Of a stretch of DNA of 64,000 nt, positions 33,140 to 43,872 are shown piece by piece. Below the pieces are notes generated by a model. That model saw nothing but the letters and a program-made list of their open reading frames with translations, had not been told where the DNA came from and ran no database searches. Every line of letters starts with the position of its first letter. Positions within the stretch are counted from its first letter, which is position 1. Source of the DNA: Aricia agestis (taxonomy: Eukaryota > Arthropoda > Insecta > Lepidoptera > Lycaenidae); NCBI RefSeq assembly GCF_905147365.1, contig NC_056412.1, positions 13,260,001 through 13,324,000 on the forward strand. The letters run 5' to 3'. The position numbers and the translations under genes were made by a program.

Positions 33140-33482
33140 TTTTTATTTTATGAAATAAGGGGGCAAACGAGTAAACGGGTCACCTGATGGAAAGCAACTA
33201 CCGTCGCCCATGGACACTCGCAGCATCAGAAGAGCTGCAGGTGCGTTGCCGGCCTTTTAAGAGGGAATAGGGTAATAGGGGAGGGTAGGGTTGGGAAGGG
33301 AATGGAATAGGGAAGGGTAGGGAAGGGTAGGGAAGGCAATAAGGTAGGGGATTAGGCCTCCGGTAAACTCACTCACTCGGCGAAACACAGAGCAAGCGCT
33401 ATTTCACGCTGGTTTTCTGTGAGCCCGTGGTATTTTTCCGGTCGAGCCGGCCCATTCGTGCCGAAGCATGGCTCTCACACGT
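33126..33482 (-). mobile_element. SINE S1, diverged third copy
   Basis: Follows unit 2 directly and differs at many sites (GGGGGCAAACGAGTAAACGG). It lacks the 165-bp flank. Unequal exchange between SINE copies could have produced the preceding duplication. Confidence 0.85.
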
Positions 33483-33490
33483 CTAAATAT

Positions 33491-33679
33491 TTGTAGGTTA
33501 CACGATCAGTCTGTCGTCAGTATTCCATAAATCTGTGATTGACTGAATACTGATGGTCATAATTTATAAAAAGTACATGTTTATAAAATCAGTGGCTCCG
33601 TGTCTTAGACGATCAGTTTTTCGTCAATCTTTACCAGATTAATGGATCATTGATGAGAAAGTGATCGTGTAACCTACGT
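33491..33679. mobile_element. Foldback MITE (GTAGGTTACACGATCA ends)
   Basis: Left end GTAGGTTACACGATCAGTCT and right end complement of GTAGGTTACACGATCACTTT. The interior has further partial pairing (CAGTATTC / GAATACTG). Confidence 0.8.
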
Positions 33680-34942
33680 TACAATTTACAACAACTCAAA
33701 CTGGTCGCTAGTTTAATATTGTAAACAAAGTACGAAACGTAAGAAGAGTTTAAGCGTATATTGGTACTTTTACGCCTGTGAAAGCTAATATCATTGCACA
33801 GACACATAATATGTCTAAACGGAAGCGAGTACAAAGGAAGGATTTCTTTGAAACTTGTTCTCACAAGGATATTTAAAAATTATTTGTCGGTTTGGTAGAT
33901 ATCGTAGATAAAAAGTAAAATATAGTGAATTAGCCTGAAACTATTATGAAAATAATATTATTATTACGTGTTTTTTTTTTTAATTTTAAATTAAAATATC
34001 TGACCATTAAAACATAATAGAGCAGGGGAAAGCAAGTAAGCGTACATACGATTTTTGTTACTTTTACAGTAAACTGTATATAGAACACATACACACAATA
34101 AAGTATTAACATATGTGTTAGTTTGTTTGTTACTCCTTGCAAAGAATGTATGTATAATTGTTTGGCACGCTCCGCAGCCTAAAACGTCTTGATGGATTTT
34201 AGCTTGAGAGGTGTAGTTTTGTGTTTACTGTGTGAGTGATACTGGGTATATCAAAATGCAGTCGGCATTTTAGTTTTTAAAATACTATTCTTACTTGTTT
34301 CAACTATCGTGAAAAATTTTACCTACATAAAATACATTCGTTATTATTTTAAACATACAAAATTATGTAAATTATTTAAATAATAAATAATAATAAATTC
34401 GTTGAACATATATTTTTTTATTTCAGATTCGTTAAAACTCAAACAGAGTAAAATATGAATTCATAATAACTATTATAGTAAGTAACTCATAATATTTTTT
34501 TTAGGTTAAAATTTTTATCAAGTTCTTTATACAGAAGTCAAACACACCCCCTTACCCTTCTAATCTCCAGTAAAAATGTTCAACGTAGTGGGCACTGGGC
34601 ACGGAACAGCTAATAGTGATTAAAACGGAATGTTAAAATTATTAAAAGCAAAAACTATTTGCAGTCAAAGCTTTCATACTGAAATCTTGGTCTGTGGCTA
34701 ACCAAATTCTCGGATAAGCTTTCCAAAGAAAGTTTTCTTCGGGGAGTTTTTTAGAAATCCGCAAAACTAAAATCTCTAAAAACTGTGGTTTCTGCATATT
34801 AAAAGCTTACCTTTTTTTTCACTCAAGCTGAAACTACACTGTCTACCTGATTTAACTTGCCAAGTGAAAATGGATATTGATGAGCATTGTGAGAAAATGT
34901 TTCTACTTGAAACCTCGAAAAGTCAGGGAATATATTTTGAAT
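33680..34942. other. No gene recognised
   Basis: AT-rich; the minus frame 33930-34142 is low-complexity and lysine/isoleucine-rich, without a motif. Nothing else found. Confidence 0.4.
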
Positions 34943-35183
34943 ATACAGGGTGTAACAAAAATAAGTGATAATACTTACGTTCACTGTGAAAGTAGCAGAG
35001 CTGAGAGACCAAATTTTTTTTTCACTTTTGTATGGGGAAACTCGTGACGCTCGGGCCCTTGCCCCTACAAAAGTGAAAAATTTTTTTTCGCCTTTCAGAG
35101 CTGCTATTTTCACAGTGTAATCTCTACAAGGAACACGTACACACCCTAAAGTATTATTACTTATTTTTGTTACACACTGTATA
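34943..35183. mobile_element. AGGGTGT-family MITE, full copy
   Basis: Ends TATACAGGGTGTAACAAAAA and the complement of TACAGTGTGTAACAAAAATA. Arms include TGAAAGTAGCAGAGCTGAGA. It sits end to end with the next copy. Confidence 0.85.
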
Positions 35184-35700
35184 GGGTGTAACAAAACAAA
35201 GTTATATTTAAATATAGTACTTTAGGGTGTGTTTGTGTCTCTTTTATACCTTCAGACTTCCTCCAGTGCTGAAAAAGTTACTGCATTACATAGAAACATA
35301 TAATAGGACATTAAGGGTGAAGCCAAACGAGCGATAATTTTGTGAGTCGTGAGTCGCAGAATTTCGGTCGCGTGAATTATTTTTCATACAAATCATGACT
35401 CACAAAAATACGCTCGTGTGAATCAAACAGGACTTGTGTATGCAACTGAATGCAGTAGAATTTCTGCCAGCCGAAATTATGCAACTCATAAATTACGCTC
35501 ATTTGGCTTCACCCTTATTATCCCCTTATATTAATTATTATGTTTCTATGTAATGCCCCAACATCATGAATTTGCCTACACAATAATTAAAAAAAAGTAA
35601 TTTTTCAGCGCTGCTACTTTCTCAGTTAACTCCGCATGACGGATAGTATACAGTACACACCCTATATGTAGTACCACTTTGTTTTGTTACACCGTGTATA
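35180..35700. mobile_element. AGGGTGT-family MITE carrying nested elements
   Basis: Ends TATAGGGTGTAACAAAACAA and the complement of TATACACGGTGTAACAAAAC. Inside is an inverted pair built on GCATTACATAGAAACATA (35283, 35561) which itself encloses a further MITE at 35312-35517: three layers. Confidence 0.8.
35312..35517. mobile_element. Foldback MITE (TAAGGGTGAAGCCAAACGAGCG ends)
   Basis: The right end is the complement of TAAGGGTGAAGCCAAATGAG. The inner arms share GTGAGTCGTGAGTC / GACTCAC words. Confidence 0.8.
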
Positions 35701-35714
35701 CAGTGTAGTTGTAA

Positions 35715-36005
35715 ATTTCTTAATTTTTTTTTAAATTTCTATTTGGACACTTCACACCACGTCAGCCTGGCCCCGTGCTATAGGACTTGTGTTACGGGTA
35801 CCAGACAACGGATTTTAAATATTTAATACTTTTATACTATACATATATATTTAAGATTTTTATTATATGATACACATATTTAATACACAATCCATGACCC
35901 AGGAACTTTGAAAACTTTTTGTTCCCTTGGCGGGATTCGAACCCGCGACCCCCGGCTTGAGCTACCAACAGCCCAGTGGCCACCAACTGAGTCACAGAGG
36001 TCGTC
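35715..36005 (-). mobile_element. tRNA-derived SINE (family S2)
   Basis: Read on the minus strand, the head has GACTCAGTTGGTGGCC (box A) and GTCGCGGGTTCGAATCCCGC (box B and T-arm of a tRNA). A body follows with TCCTGGGTCATGGATTGTGT and GGTACCCGTAACACAAGTCC, ending in an A-rich tail (TCTATTTGGAC side, 35720-35750). The tRNA part lacks a proper anticodon arm and discriminator end, so it is not a working tRNA. Confidence 0.85.
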
Positions 36006-36407
36006 GAATTTCTTTATTAGAATTATTATTTACGTAATACAGGTACCAAAAAATTCCTACTTGTACTTAATCGTAGTATTTAAGTGACGAAAGTAAAATA
36101 AAAAAAATGTAAACAAAGAACCACCTCCTGTAATCACAGTCGTCCACAAACGTGCTCTAATGTTAACGGACGCTTAGAACCATGTCCCATTTGAGGCACT
36201 CTAAGCAGCTGACGTTTGTGACCAAAAATCCTCGAAAAGGCGTGTTTGCTGCTGAAATTACAGTTCTTTTTTTCCTGTACTTTTTATTTTAATTAAACTT
36301 GTTTTTAACATACACATGTTCGCAGGTAAGCTCGTACTTAAGCAGAATGTTGACTGAGGATTATTTTATCGAAACCGGTCGTGTAAAACATTAAAATTAT
36401 AAGAAAA
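36006..36407. other. No gene recognised
   Basis: AT-rich. ATCGAAACCGGTCGTGTAAA near 36369 repeats a word at the centre of the 27018-27627 inverted repeat. Confidence 0.4.
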
Positions 36408-36570
36408 CTAGATGACGCCCGCAACTCCGTTGCGCCAAAATTCGTTTATCGCGGCGGAACCGTACATTTTTTCGGGATAAAAAGTATCCTATGTCCTTTC
36501 TCGGGTCTCAAAGTATCCCCATACCAAATTTCATCATATTTCGGTGCAGCGGTTTGGGCGTGAAGAGGTA

Positions 36571-36601
<31 letters not shown>

Positions 36602-36630
36602 CACTTTCACATTTATAATATTAGTATGGA
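36408..36630 (-). mobile_element. Helitron-like GTCT element, best-preserved minus copy
   Basis: CTAGATGACGCCCGCAACTC, GCCAAAATTCGTTTATCGCG, GAACCGTACATTTTTTCGGG, (CAGA)n, and the end ATTTATAATATTAGTATGGA. Both the CTAG and the TC-type ends are intact. Confidence 0.85.
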
Positions 36631-37726
36631 TATATAGAGGTATAATAAAGAGTAATAAGTATGAATTAGATAATTAATTATTACTGTTACAATGTACTAG
36701 TTTCTACCTACAAACCAGATGAGAATCTGGCCATTTCGATCTGCGGCGATTCGCACCGCGGTTAGATTCGCGTAGCAAAACTCCTAACAAACATAGCAAA
36801 TAATTGTTGTACGAAGGATAATTGAAATACGTGACGACACTGGAGTCAGAGCGATCTAGGGTACAAAAGTATGTACTTAAGTAAAATACTAGGAGGCAAT
36901 AGGCGTCGCCAGCTTACGACTAAGGTGGGGCAATATTATGGAGGATAAAAAATATGAACGCCTGGCACAGTTGAGAGCATGAACCTAAACCACATTGGTT
37001 TAGGTGCCTTGAAAAAATGATTTTTCGCAGTTGTGTTTAAATTCCTTTTTTGGCAAAATTTTCGCTTAGGGATCTCTTCTTCTTACTATTTTTCGTAATC
37101 ATCCTATTTTCTTCAGCTTAATTTCTTTGCGAGTCCCAAGACAGCTTTAGCATGTCTCTCGGCTTCCCTGAGATCCTATCAAAGGGTTTTCGTGGTTGGG
37201 TAATGTTGTCGATCCTATAGCGACTACAAGAGAGAGATGGGAATGTGTTGTGGACTTGTGGGGCAAAATGCAATAAAAAATAATGATCTCTATTTCTAAA
37301 ATTGTCAAGTAATCACTATGCGTCACAAAACTTAATACAAAATCCATTCCACTTTAAATATTTCAGTATTTTAAATTGAATATGATGGATCGAATCTTGT
37401 AATACGCTTTGTGCTATAAACTCTCTCAGGGCGAAAAGAAAACAGCGCAAGTTACAAAAGCGGCGGCTTTTGTTTAGGTTTCAATCTTGAATGTAAAGTG
37501 TTATTTAGTAAAGAAATGCAACAGAGACGAGAGAGAAATAATGTTGAAAGATAGTTTCAATATTATATTACTTGGTGAGAATAATAGAAAGAGTCCAAGA
37601 TATACCTCCAAGTCTGAAATGGCCACTTGAGGTTTCATATTATTATGATTCATAATGTGTTTCATTTTTCAATTCAAATTCAAACTCATTCTGTAGAAAG
37701 CTATCAAAATTTATGTTTCCTATTTC
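36631..37726. other. No gene recognised
   Basis: Includes the 66-codon minus frame at 37147-37347, without recognisable motif. AT-rich otherwise. Confidence 0.4.
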
Positions 37727-37919
37727 TGTAGATGTGGCCTGCAACTCCGTTTCGCCGAAATTCGTTTATCGCAATGGGAACCGTACATTTTTCCGCAACA
37801 AAAACTATCCTATGTCTTTACCCGGGACTCACAGTATCTGCATGCTAAATTTCATCGAAACCAGTTCAGCTGTAGACAGACAGACATATATATTCGTATT
37901 CATAATAATATTTGTATGG
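37727..37919 (-). mobile_element. Helitron-like GTCT element, degraded minus copy
   Basis: GATGTGGCCTGCAACTCCGT, ATTCGTTTATCGCAATGGGA and the end AATATTTGTATGGA. The (CAGA)n run is short here. Confidence 0.7.
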
Positions 37920-38037
37920 ATACAAAGTCACTGCATTTCATTTGACGTGAAACCATTTTACTAAATTCGAAATGGAACGATTAATTTTGAATCACAATAT
38001 TAGATACTAACAATGAACATATCAGAACTAAGTACTG

Positions 38038-38137
38038 GGGGCCTATTATGAGCTCTTAAATCCATTCACTTTACGACCTTATACTGACTGTATAAGGACG
38101 TAAAGTGAATGGATTTAAGAGCTCATAATAGGTCCCC
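38038..38137. mobile_element. 100-bp near-perfect palindromic MITE
   Basis: GGGGCCTATTATGAGCTCTT and its complement, with arms of about 44 bp (TAAATCCATTCACTTTACG) and a short centre TATACTGACTGTATA. Very few mismatches, so probably recent. Confidence 0.85.
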
Positions 38138-38551
38138 TGTTCCTTAGTTTAAGATGAAAGTAGCTTCTACGCGGTACTAGGCGCTTTATATCTTGAAAAC
38201 TAGTTGGCGCAAAATATCTTGAATAGTTTTGGTATTTTTTCAGGTGAATCGACATTAAAGTATCTAGTCACAATGGTGTTAGTAATTAGTTTTATAAAAA
38301 AAACGTCTCCTAGTTTTGTTATACAACTAAACATTAAACAAAGTGTACAGTTGTAGTCGTTTAATAAAATTGCTTATCCCTAATTTGCAATAGTGGTCCT
38401 TAGAACATTTTAGATAATTATTATAGCAAGGACACATACTATTAACTTTTACAACTCACATTTGACTAGAATCATCATTTCGTTTCGCAAAGATAAGGCA
38501 AATTTTGGTTAAAATTCAACGCTTAGAGTTAAATGTAAAATTTAATAATCG

Positions 38552-38940
38552 GCCAAGTGCGAGTCGGACTCGCACACGGAGGGTTCCGTACCATTATAGA
38601 GCAAAATTAGGCAAAAAAACCCTTAATTTTTATTTTATTTTAGTAAGTATTAAAATTAAATATTAAAGCACACATATAACTAAGGACTTTGAGAAAAATT
38701 CAAGTACCTACCATTGTTGTTGCCATTTTTGATATAAAGCAAAAAAGGCCAAAAAATGTATGGGAGGTTGTATGGGAGCCCCCCTTAAATATTCATTTTA
38801 TTTTGTTTTTAGTATGTGTTGCTATAGCGGCAACAGATATACTTTGCCTGTGAAAATTTCAACTCTCTAACTATTACCGTCCTTGAGTTACAGCCTGGAG
38901 ACAGATAGACAGACAGACAGACAGACAGTTAGATGACCCG
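38552..38940 (+). repeat. GGCCAAGTGCGAGT / GGTTCCGTA family, plus copy
   Basis: Starts CGGCCAAGTGCGAGTCGGAC, then GGAGGGTTCCGTACCATTAT, GGGAGCCCCCCTTAAATATT, and a (GACA)n run near 38903-38930. Confidence 0.75.
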
Positions 38941-39207
38941 GTGAACTTTGAATAATTTCCCCTAATATAAACTTTCCCTGGACTTCCAAGAATATTCCAA
39001 TTCCAATTCCAATACAAAAATCCCCGTGTAATAAAGTACCTCTAGTTTAATTTACTGTTATTTTAATAATTATAGCTAGATAAACTATTTCATTTTCCTT
39101 CATATAATATAGAAAGTGTACAGAAGCATGCATGTAGCACGTGATCGATTAACAACATTAGTCGTAATATTAGCTTAGTATAGCTTCAAGTTTGCATAGC
39201 TTAATAT

Positions 39208-39253
39208 AGTTTTTATTATACCCTGTCCGATATGACAGGGTATAATAAAAACT
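39208..39253. repeat. 46-bp perfect hairpin
   Basis: AGTTTTTATTATACCCTGTC and its exact complement around a 6-nt loop (CGATAT). Confidence 0.9.
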
Positions 39254-39391
39254 TTTATATGTATAATAAAAATTACATGATAATGTAAGAGCTAGTTTTC
39301 AATTATTCCAGATATTCACGCATTCTACAAACCAAACCATAAATGTAAGGGAGGAATTCAAAACACGAGGTATGCGTTAACATGGCATAGA

Positions 39392-39670
39392 TATTTCTCA
39401 CAGAAAACCGGCGTGAAACAGCGCTTGCGCTGTGTTTCGCCGAGTGAGTGAGTTTACCGGAGACCCAATCCCCTACCCTATTCCCTTCCTTATCTTCCCC
39501 TATTCCCTTCCCTTCCCATCCCTACCCTCCCCTAATATCCTATTCCCTCTTAAAAGGCCGGCAACGCACCTGCAGCTCTTCTGATGCTGCGAGTGTCCAT
39601 GGGCGACGGTAGTTGCTTTCCATCAGGTGTCCCGTTTGCTCGTTTGCCCCCTTATTTCATAAAAAAAAAA
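39392..39670 (+). mobile_element. SINE S1, plus copy with poly(A)
   Basis: CACAGAAAACCGGCGTGAAA to CCCCTTATTTCATAAAAAAAAAA. The A-rich end gives the orientation of the family and supports retroposition. The box A and box B head is missing, i.e. 5'-truncated. Confidence 0.85.
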
Positions 39671-39671
39671 T

Positions 39672-39842
39672 GTATGTAATGTTTGTATGGGGAAACTCGT
39701 GGCGCTGTTGGGGCGCTTGCCCATAAAAATGTGAAAAATAAAATGGTCTTTGAGCGCTGCTATTTTCACACTGAACTCTCTACAAGGAGCACGTACACAC
39801 CCTAAAGTATTTTATCACTTAGTTTTGTTATACCCTGTAGAT
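39672..39842. mobile_element. AGGGTGT-family MITE, left-truncated
   Basis: GTATGGGGAAACTCGTGGCG, GCGCTGCTATTTTCACACTG, and the right end CACCCTAAAGTATTTTATCA then TTTTGTTATACCCTGTAGA. The SINE abuts its left side. Confidence 0.75.
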
Positions 39843-40879
39843 GTATCATGTAGATTATACTCGTAGTACATTTGCATGTATCAAACGGGGAAATGCTCTG
39901 CAGAAATTTCCAGTGCTTTTGGGCATTGTCCATGGAATTAATTTCATTAGGATTGAGAATTGTTTCGAATCAATTATGTTTCAATTACTTATATTGTATT
40001 GCTTCATTTTGTCGTGAAGCAGGGTTTATGTATGTACATATTATATGTTGTGTTTGTGTTCATATTATTTGCATGTATGTTAGGAAAAAATAATAATATT
40101 TGTTAAATCTAGATGAAATCAAACGTAGTTGATTTTTTACCTTACATAGTAAAGAAAATTATACCTAAACATCAAACGAATAGAGATAGGCTTTTATGAT
40201 TATATAACTTAAACAAGTGTGTTTTACAAATGTTTTTAATTTTATATGTGTGTATAACTGTATACTAGAGAATATTTATTTTATCTAACTAATATTAAGA
40301 AAATTTAATCTAATATAAAATTTAAGATTACACACACACAACATAGTACGTCTATTAGAATAATTTAATAAATGTAAATTTAATTCATATATCCCATTTT
40401 TCAATTATAAATTAGGAAGAGATGATTATTTTTGTTATATTTTTTGAATATAACATAACAATGTTGATCAAAGTGATCCTGAGATGGAAAGTGAGATGCT
40501 GATCGCGTCTAATCAAATAAAAGCTAAATTCAAAGTAATCAAAGTACACTTGACGTGCGACGAGTGGTGACAAGGGTGTTGAAATTGCGTTCTCTACAAA
40601 CGAATTAAACTTTTTCCTCAATTGCCTAACATATACACGGAATTGGACAAGTCTCTCTTTTTTTTGTAGATAATTTTCATATTACAGTATAGAAATATTA
40701 TAAAAATATAACAAAAACGTATTAATAAAACTTTTAAAGTTTTTACGAAACTGCAAAAAACTTACCATAGAGCTAGTAGGCTGATGATTAGACGCCACAT
40801 ATTTTTTTTGTAAATATACTTTAAGTAAGTAGATGTTTAAATAAACAGTTGTTTGATGAGCAGGGGATATATTTTACAA
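39843..40879. other. No gene recognised
   Basis: AT-rich; frames at 39872-40093 and 40412-40621 have no motif. A (GT/AC)-rich patch lies at 40333-40345. Confidence 0.4.
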
Positions 40880-40975
40880 CGTTCGCGCGACCGCCTACTC
40901 CGCTGGCGACGTACGCATGCGTCCGCCCCGCACAACGCCGAACTACAGAATCGCACGATCTCACGTCTCCATTAA
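40880..40975. promoter_or_regulatory. Isolated GC-rich patch, possible regulatory DNA
   Basis: GTTCGCGCGACCGCCTACTC and GCGACGTACGCATGCGTCCG stand out from AT-rich surroundings. CGCATGCG resembles the core of an NRF-1/EWG-type site. It lies 2.8 kb upstream of the Lcch3 first coding exon. An enhancer, alternative promoter or decayed transposon are all possible. Confidence 0.3.
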
Positions 40976-41289
40976 AACTTTTAATTTATTTTTTAAGCAT
41001 TTTTTAGAACGAGACTTCCAAATAATGTGTATGAATATAAAAATGGTATATTTAACATTTCCTGTTAGAGATTATCGAAATAGTTACGATTTAATAATAG
41101 TTATTAAAAAATTTGGTTTTATTACTTGTTCTCAATAATTCTAACATTATTATGATCGTGTTCTAAGCTATTTATATAACTTTTTATATCCAATACCGTA
41201 GTTGTTTAGCTAACGTCACGTTAATTAATCAATATCGATTTTGAATATAAAAGCTTTTGAAAAATTGTCGGTGTATCAATAACAATAAC

Positions 41290-41725
41290 TTAAGAGGGCG
41301 ACTAACCCCGAAAAATCAAACATCGTCCTTCTCTCTTCACACTCACGCCCGTCTTTCATATGCCAGATGAAAAAGGACGACGCGGATTCATCGCCAAATT
41401 AGTTTTTTCAATATCTCGATAAATATACAACATTTTAAAAATCCGCTAGGTCGATCTCTCAATGATAGAATTTTATACAGTGTGTTAAAATATTAACTTA
41501 GTTCAATGCACGGTTATGGCAATATATGAAAAATTCGTGAAAATTAGATGCATCTTTGTGATTTTTTTCTATCGAGAAAATTTTAAGATATCGTGTTTTT
41601 GCTCAGATCGAATTCTCGGAAATATAATGTAGTATCTAATTTTAGAAAATGCAACAATTTGGGGCTTATTTTCAAGTATAAAAATGAATTATAAAATCAC
41701 ACTTTAGGGTTAGTCGCCCCCTTAA
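41290..41725. mobile_element. TTAA-flanked element (piggyBac-like, non-autonomous)
   Basis: TTAA at both ends; inverted tips GAGGGCGACTAACCC and the complement of GGGGGCGACTAACCC. The interior has CAAACATCGTCCTTCTCTCT and AAAGGACGACGCGGATTCAT. A truncated copy with the same interior is at 59218-59335. Confidence 0.8.
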
Positions 41726-42223
41726 AAAAAGTTATAAATATCTATACAGTATACATATTTTGCACTCACTTTATGAGATCGGTAACAGTTGAAAAACTGA
41801 GCACGTAGTGTATTAGTGACACAACTCATTGCCTGATTTTTGTCTCCAGAGTAATTTTATCTCTCCGGTAATTCTGTCTCTGGAGTGACGTGTGTAACGG
41901 TAGTCGTTAAGTTAATAGAGAGTTTAGGAGTAACGCGCGTCCTCTCTGTAAATGACCAGATTATATCAAATCGCTGATTTTGATGGGGTATTTAAGGTGT
42001 CAGGTGAACAAGACCTGCAGGTGCGTCGCCAGCCACATTTCGGTTTTAGGGTTTTACGAGTATCAACTAGGAAGCAATTAGCAAAATTTAAAATTCAAAG
42101 ACGCTTGTGAAGGACCGGCAGTAACATGTAACTGTAGAATATAAAAACCAGTTTGTTTGTTGAACATGTTTGTATGTAAGAGCACTTGAAAAGTTGTACC
42201 TAGTTTCTTGATTTTATTTTTAA
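41726..42223. other. No gene recognised
   Basis: Contains an internal near-repeat (TTTTGTCTCCAGAGTAATTT / AATTCTGTCTCTGGAGTGAC around 41850-41895). No coding signal. Confidence 0.4.
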
Positions 42224-42478
42224 CTAGCTGTTACCCGCGACTTCGTCCGCGTCAACAAAATGTAAAATACATAGGTAAAAAATAAAAAAGTAAAAATATG
42301 TCCTCCTCCTTTTTGGAAGTCGGTTAAAAAGTAGCCCAAGTTACTCCTCATTACATCAGCTATCTGCCAATGAAAGTCCCGTCAAAATCGGTCCAGCCAT
42401 TTCGGAGATTAGCCGGAACAAACAGACAGACATACAGACAGACAAAATTTTTAAAAATTGTTATTTACATTTATATTT
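42224..42478 (-). mobile_element. Helitron-like element, minus copy
   Basis: CTAGCTGTTACCCGCGACTT, CGTCCGCGTC, CCAATGAAAGTCCCGTC-type words, (CAGA)n. A family A-like word (TCCTTTTTGGAAGTCGG) is embedded at 42307. Confidence 0.65.
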
Positions 42479-43119
42479 AGTTAGTACCGTCTAAATATTC
42501 ATATGAATGTAGTAAAAAACGGTTATTTTAATATTACAAACAGACACTCCAATTGTATTTATATGTATATAGATGTATAGATGAACATTATAGGTTATTT
42601 TTGTGAGGTTACGCTACTTTGTACCTTCAGACCGTCTTACTTGCTTACTTTATAACGGTACGGAACCCTTCATGGCCGAGTTTGACTTGCACTTGGTCGA
42701 TTTTATTATATTTTACCACCTCAATGTTTAAAGCACTGCTTAGAATGAGATTTCTTACTGACGAATTCCGATTTGTTATTTCCCACACGTAACCACTCAT
42801 TCATTAATTTTATACCGCTCATTTAATTATTTTACTGTTCAATAATGTTTTGAATGATCCATTTAATTATTTTTACCACTCATTTTTGTTTACTTTACTG
42901 CTTAGTTTTAACTGCTAAACTAGTTATTAAACATGCTATTTATAATTTTTAACTTACCAAAACTGCAATTTACAACTGCCCCTTTAAATCAGTGCCTTAT
43001 TTAACATACTCAGTTCCAGTTATTTGCAATCATTCGAGTATTTTCGACCAAAGTATTTGAGAGCAGTAGTTTCGGGTGTAAATGTTAACTAGCACGTAGT
43101 GATGTGTATCTCGTGTAAT

Positions 43120-43205
43120 CTGTTGGGCGGGCGGCGCGTTGGGCGGGCGGCAACAATTTCCGCACACCGTGTACACTGCACGCCCCACATTCCACGGCTA
43201 AATCA
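43120..43205. promoter_or_regulatory. GC-rich patch upstream of Lcch3
   Basis: A tandem GTTGGGCGGGCGGC motif (GC-box-like) at 43123-43151 about 650 bp upstream of the start codon. Could be distal promoter DNA; no core element is clear. Confidence 0.35.
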
Positions 43206-43559
43206 AAACGAATTTACTGCTCAAACTAGATGAGTGCGGTAATAGATCACACTAATAATTATAGAGTAAACCAAAGTATAGATAAGTAGTAAAGTGATTA
43301 TAGTGTTTCATTTCATGTTTTTTTTTATTTTTGTTCTTTTCTAAGACTTGGAAATATTTCCATGATGTTTCTATATCAAATTGCTATAGATTTGGTTCAG
43401 GGGTAAAGCGAAAGCATATTTTAAAGCGTGAAAAGATAGACATACATTTTTTTACATCATTATTTCCTTTGAGAAAAAAAAAATCACTGCGGAATACTTT
43501 AGGCAATACTGTAGGCCTCCTGTGATCGTTAGATTTAGGATGCCTCTACAATTGATAAA

Positions 43560-43786
43560 ACATATCAGGAAGTCAGAATGGGCGGGCCTGATTTTCAGCG
43601 GACGAGTTAAAAGTTGGAAAGAAGTTATGATTGTGTCGACGCGGCGCACGCGCGACGGCACTCCGCGCGCCGCCGCCGCCGCGGCCGCTCACCTCGAGAT
43701 CTCAGCGACTCGGTTAAACTCGATACGACTCGATAAAACTCGATACGATGTGTCGCGAGTTTCGTGTGCGGTGACGCGATGCGGCG
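43560..43786 (+). promoter_or_regulatory. Lcch3: Probable promoter and 5' untranslated region of Lcch3
   Basis: A CpG-rich block, including GCGCGCCGCCGCCGCCGCGG and three related ACTCGATACGACTCGATAAA units, runs straight into the first coding exon. The 120-codon frame from 43522 across it is not in the Lcch3 frame. The transcription start cannot be fixed; a TTTTCAGCGG word at 43591 and GATTGTGTCGACGCGG at 43629 are in range. An in-frame stop (TGA, 43772-43774) just upstream supports the chosen start. Confidence 0.45.
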
Positions 43787-43872
43787 ATGCGCGCCGCGAT
43801 GAGCGCGCGCTCACTCCAAGCGCGCCGCGCGACTTTTATGCTCATCTTCCTATTACTTATGACACCTGCACG
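43787..43872 (+). CDS. Lcch3: Lcch3 coding exon 1 (signal peptide)
   Basis: 86 nt from ATG, coding MRAAMSARSLQARRATFMLI then FLLLMTPA and two bases of an Arg codon. Donor CG|GTAAGT. The basic N-region, hydrophobic core and small residues before the border fit a signal peptide. A second in-frame ATG lies four codons on (43799). Confidence 0.85.

Noticed and set aside
35928..36003. A tRNA gene (GGTTCGAATCC box B)
   Set aside because: The anticodon arm does not fold properly and the sequence continues into a SINE body with an A-rich tail; it is a SINE head.
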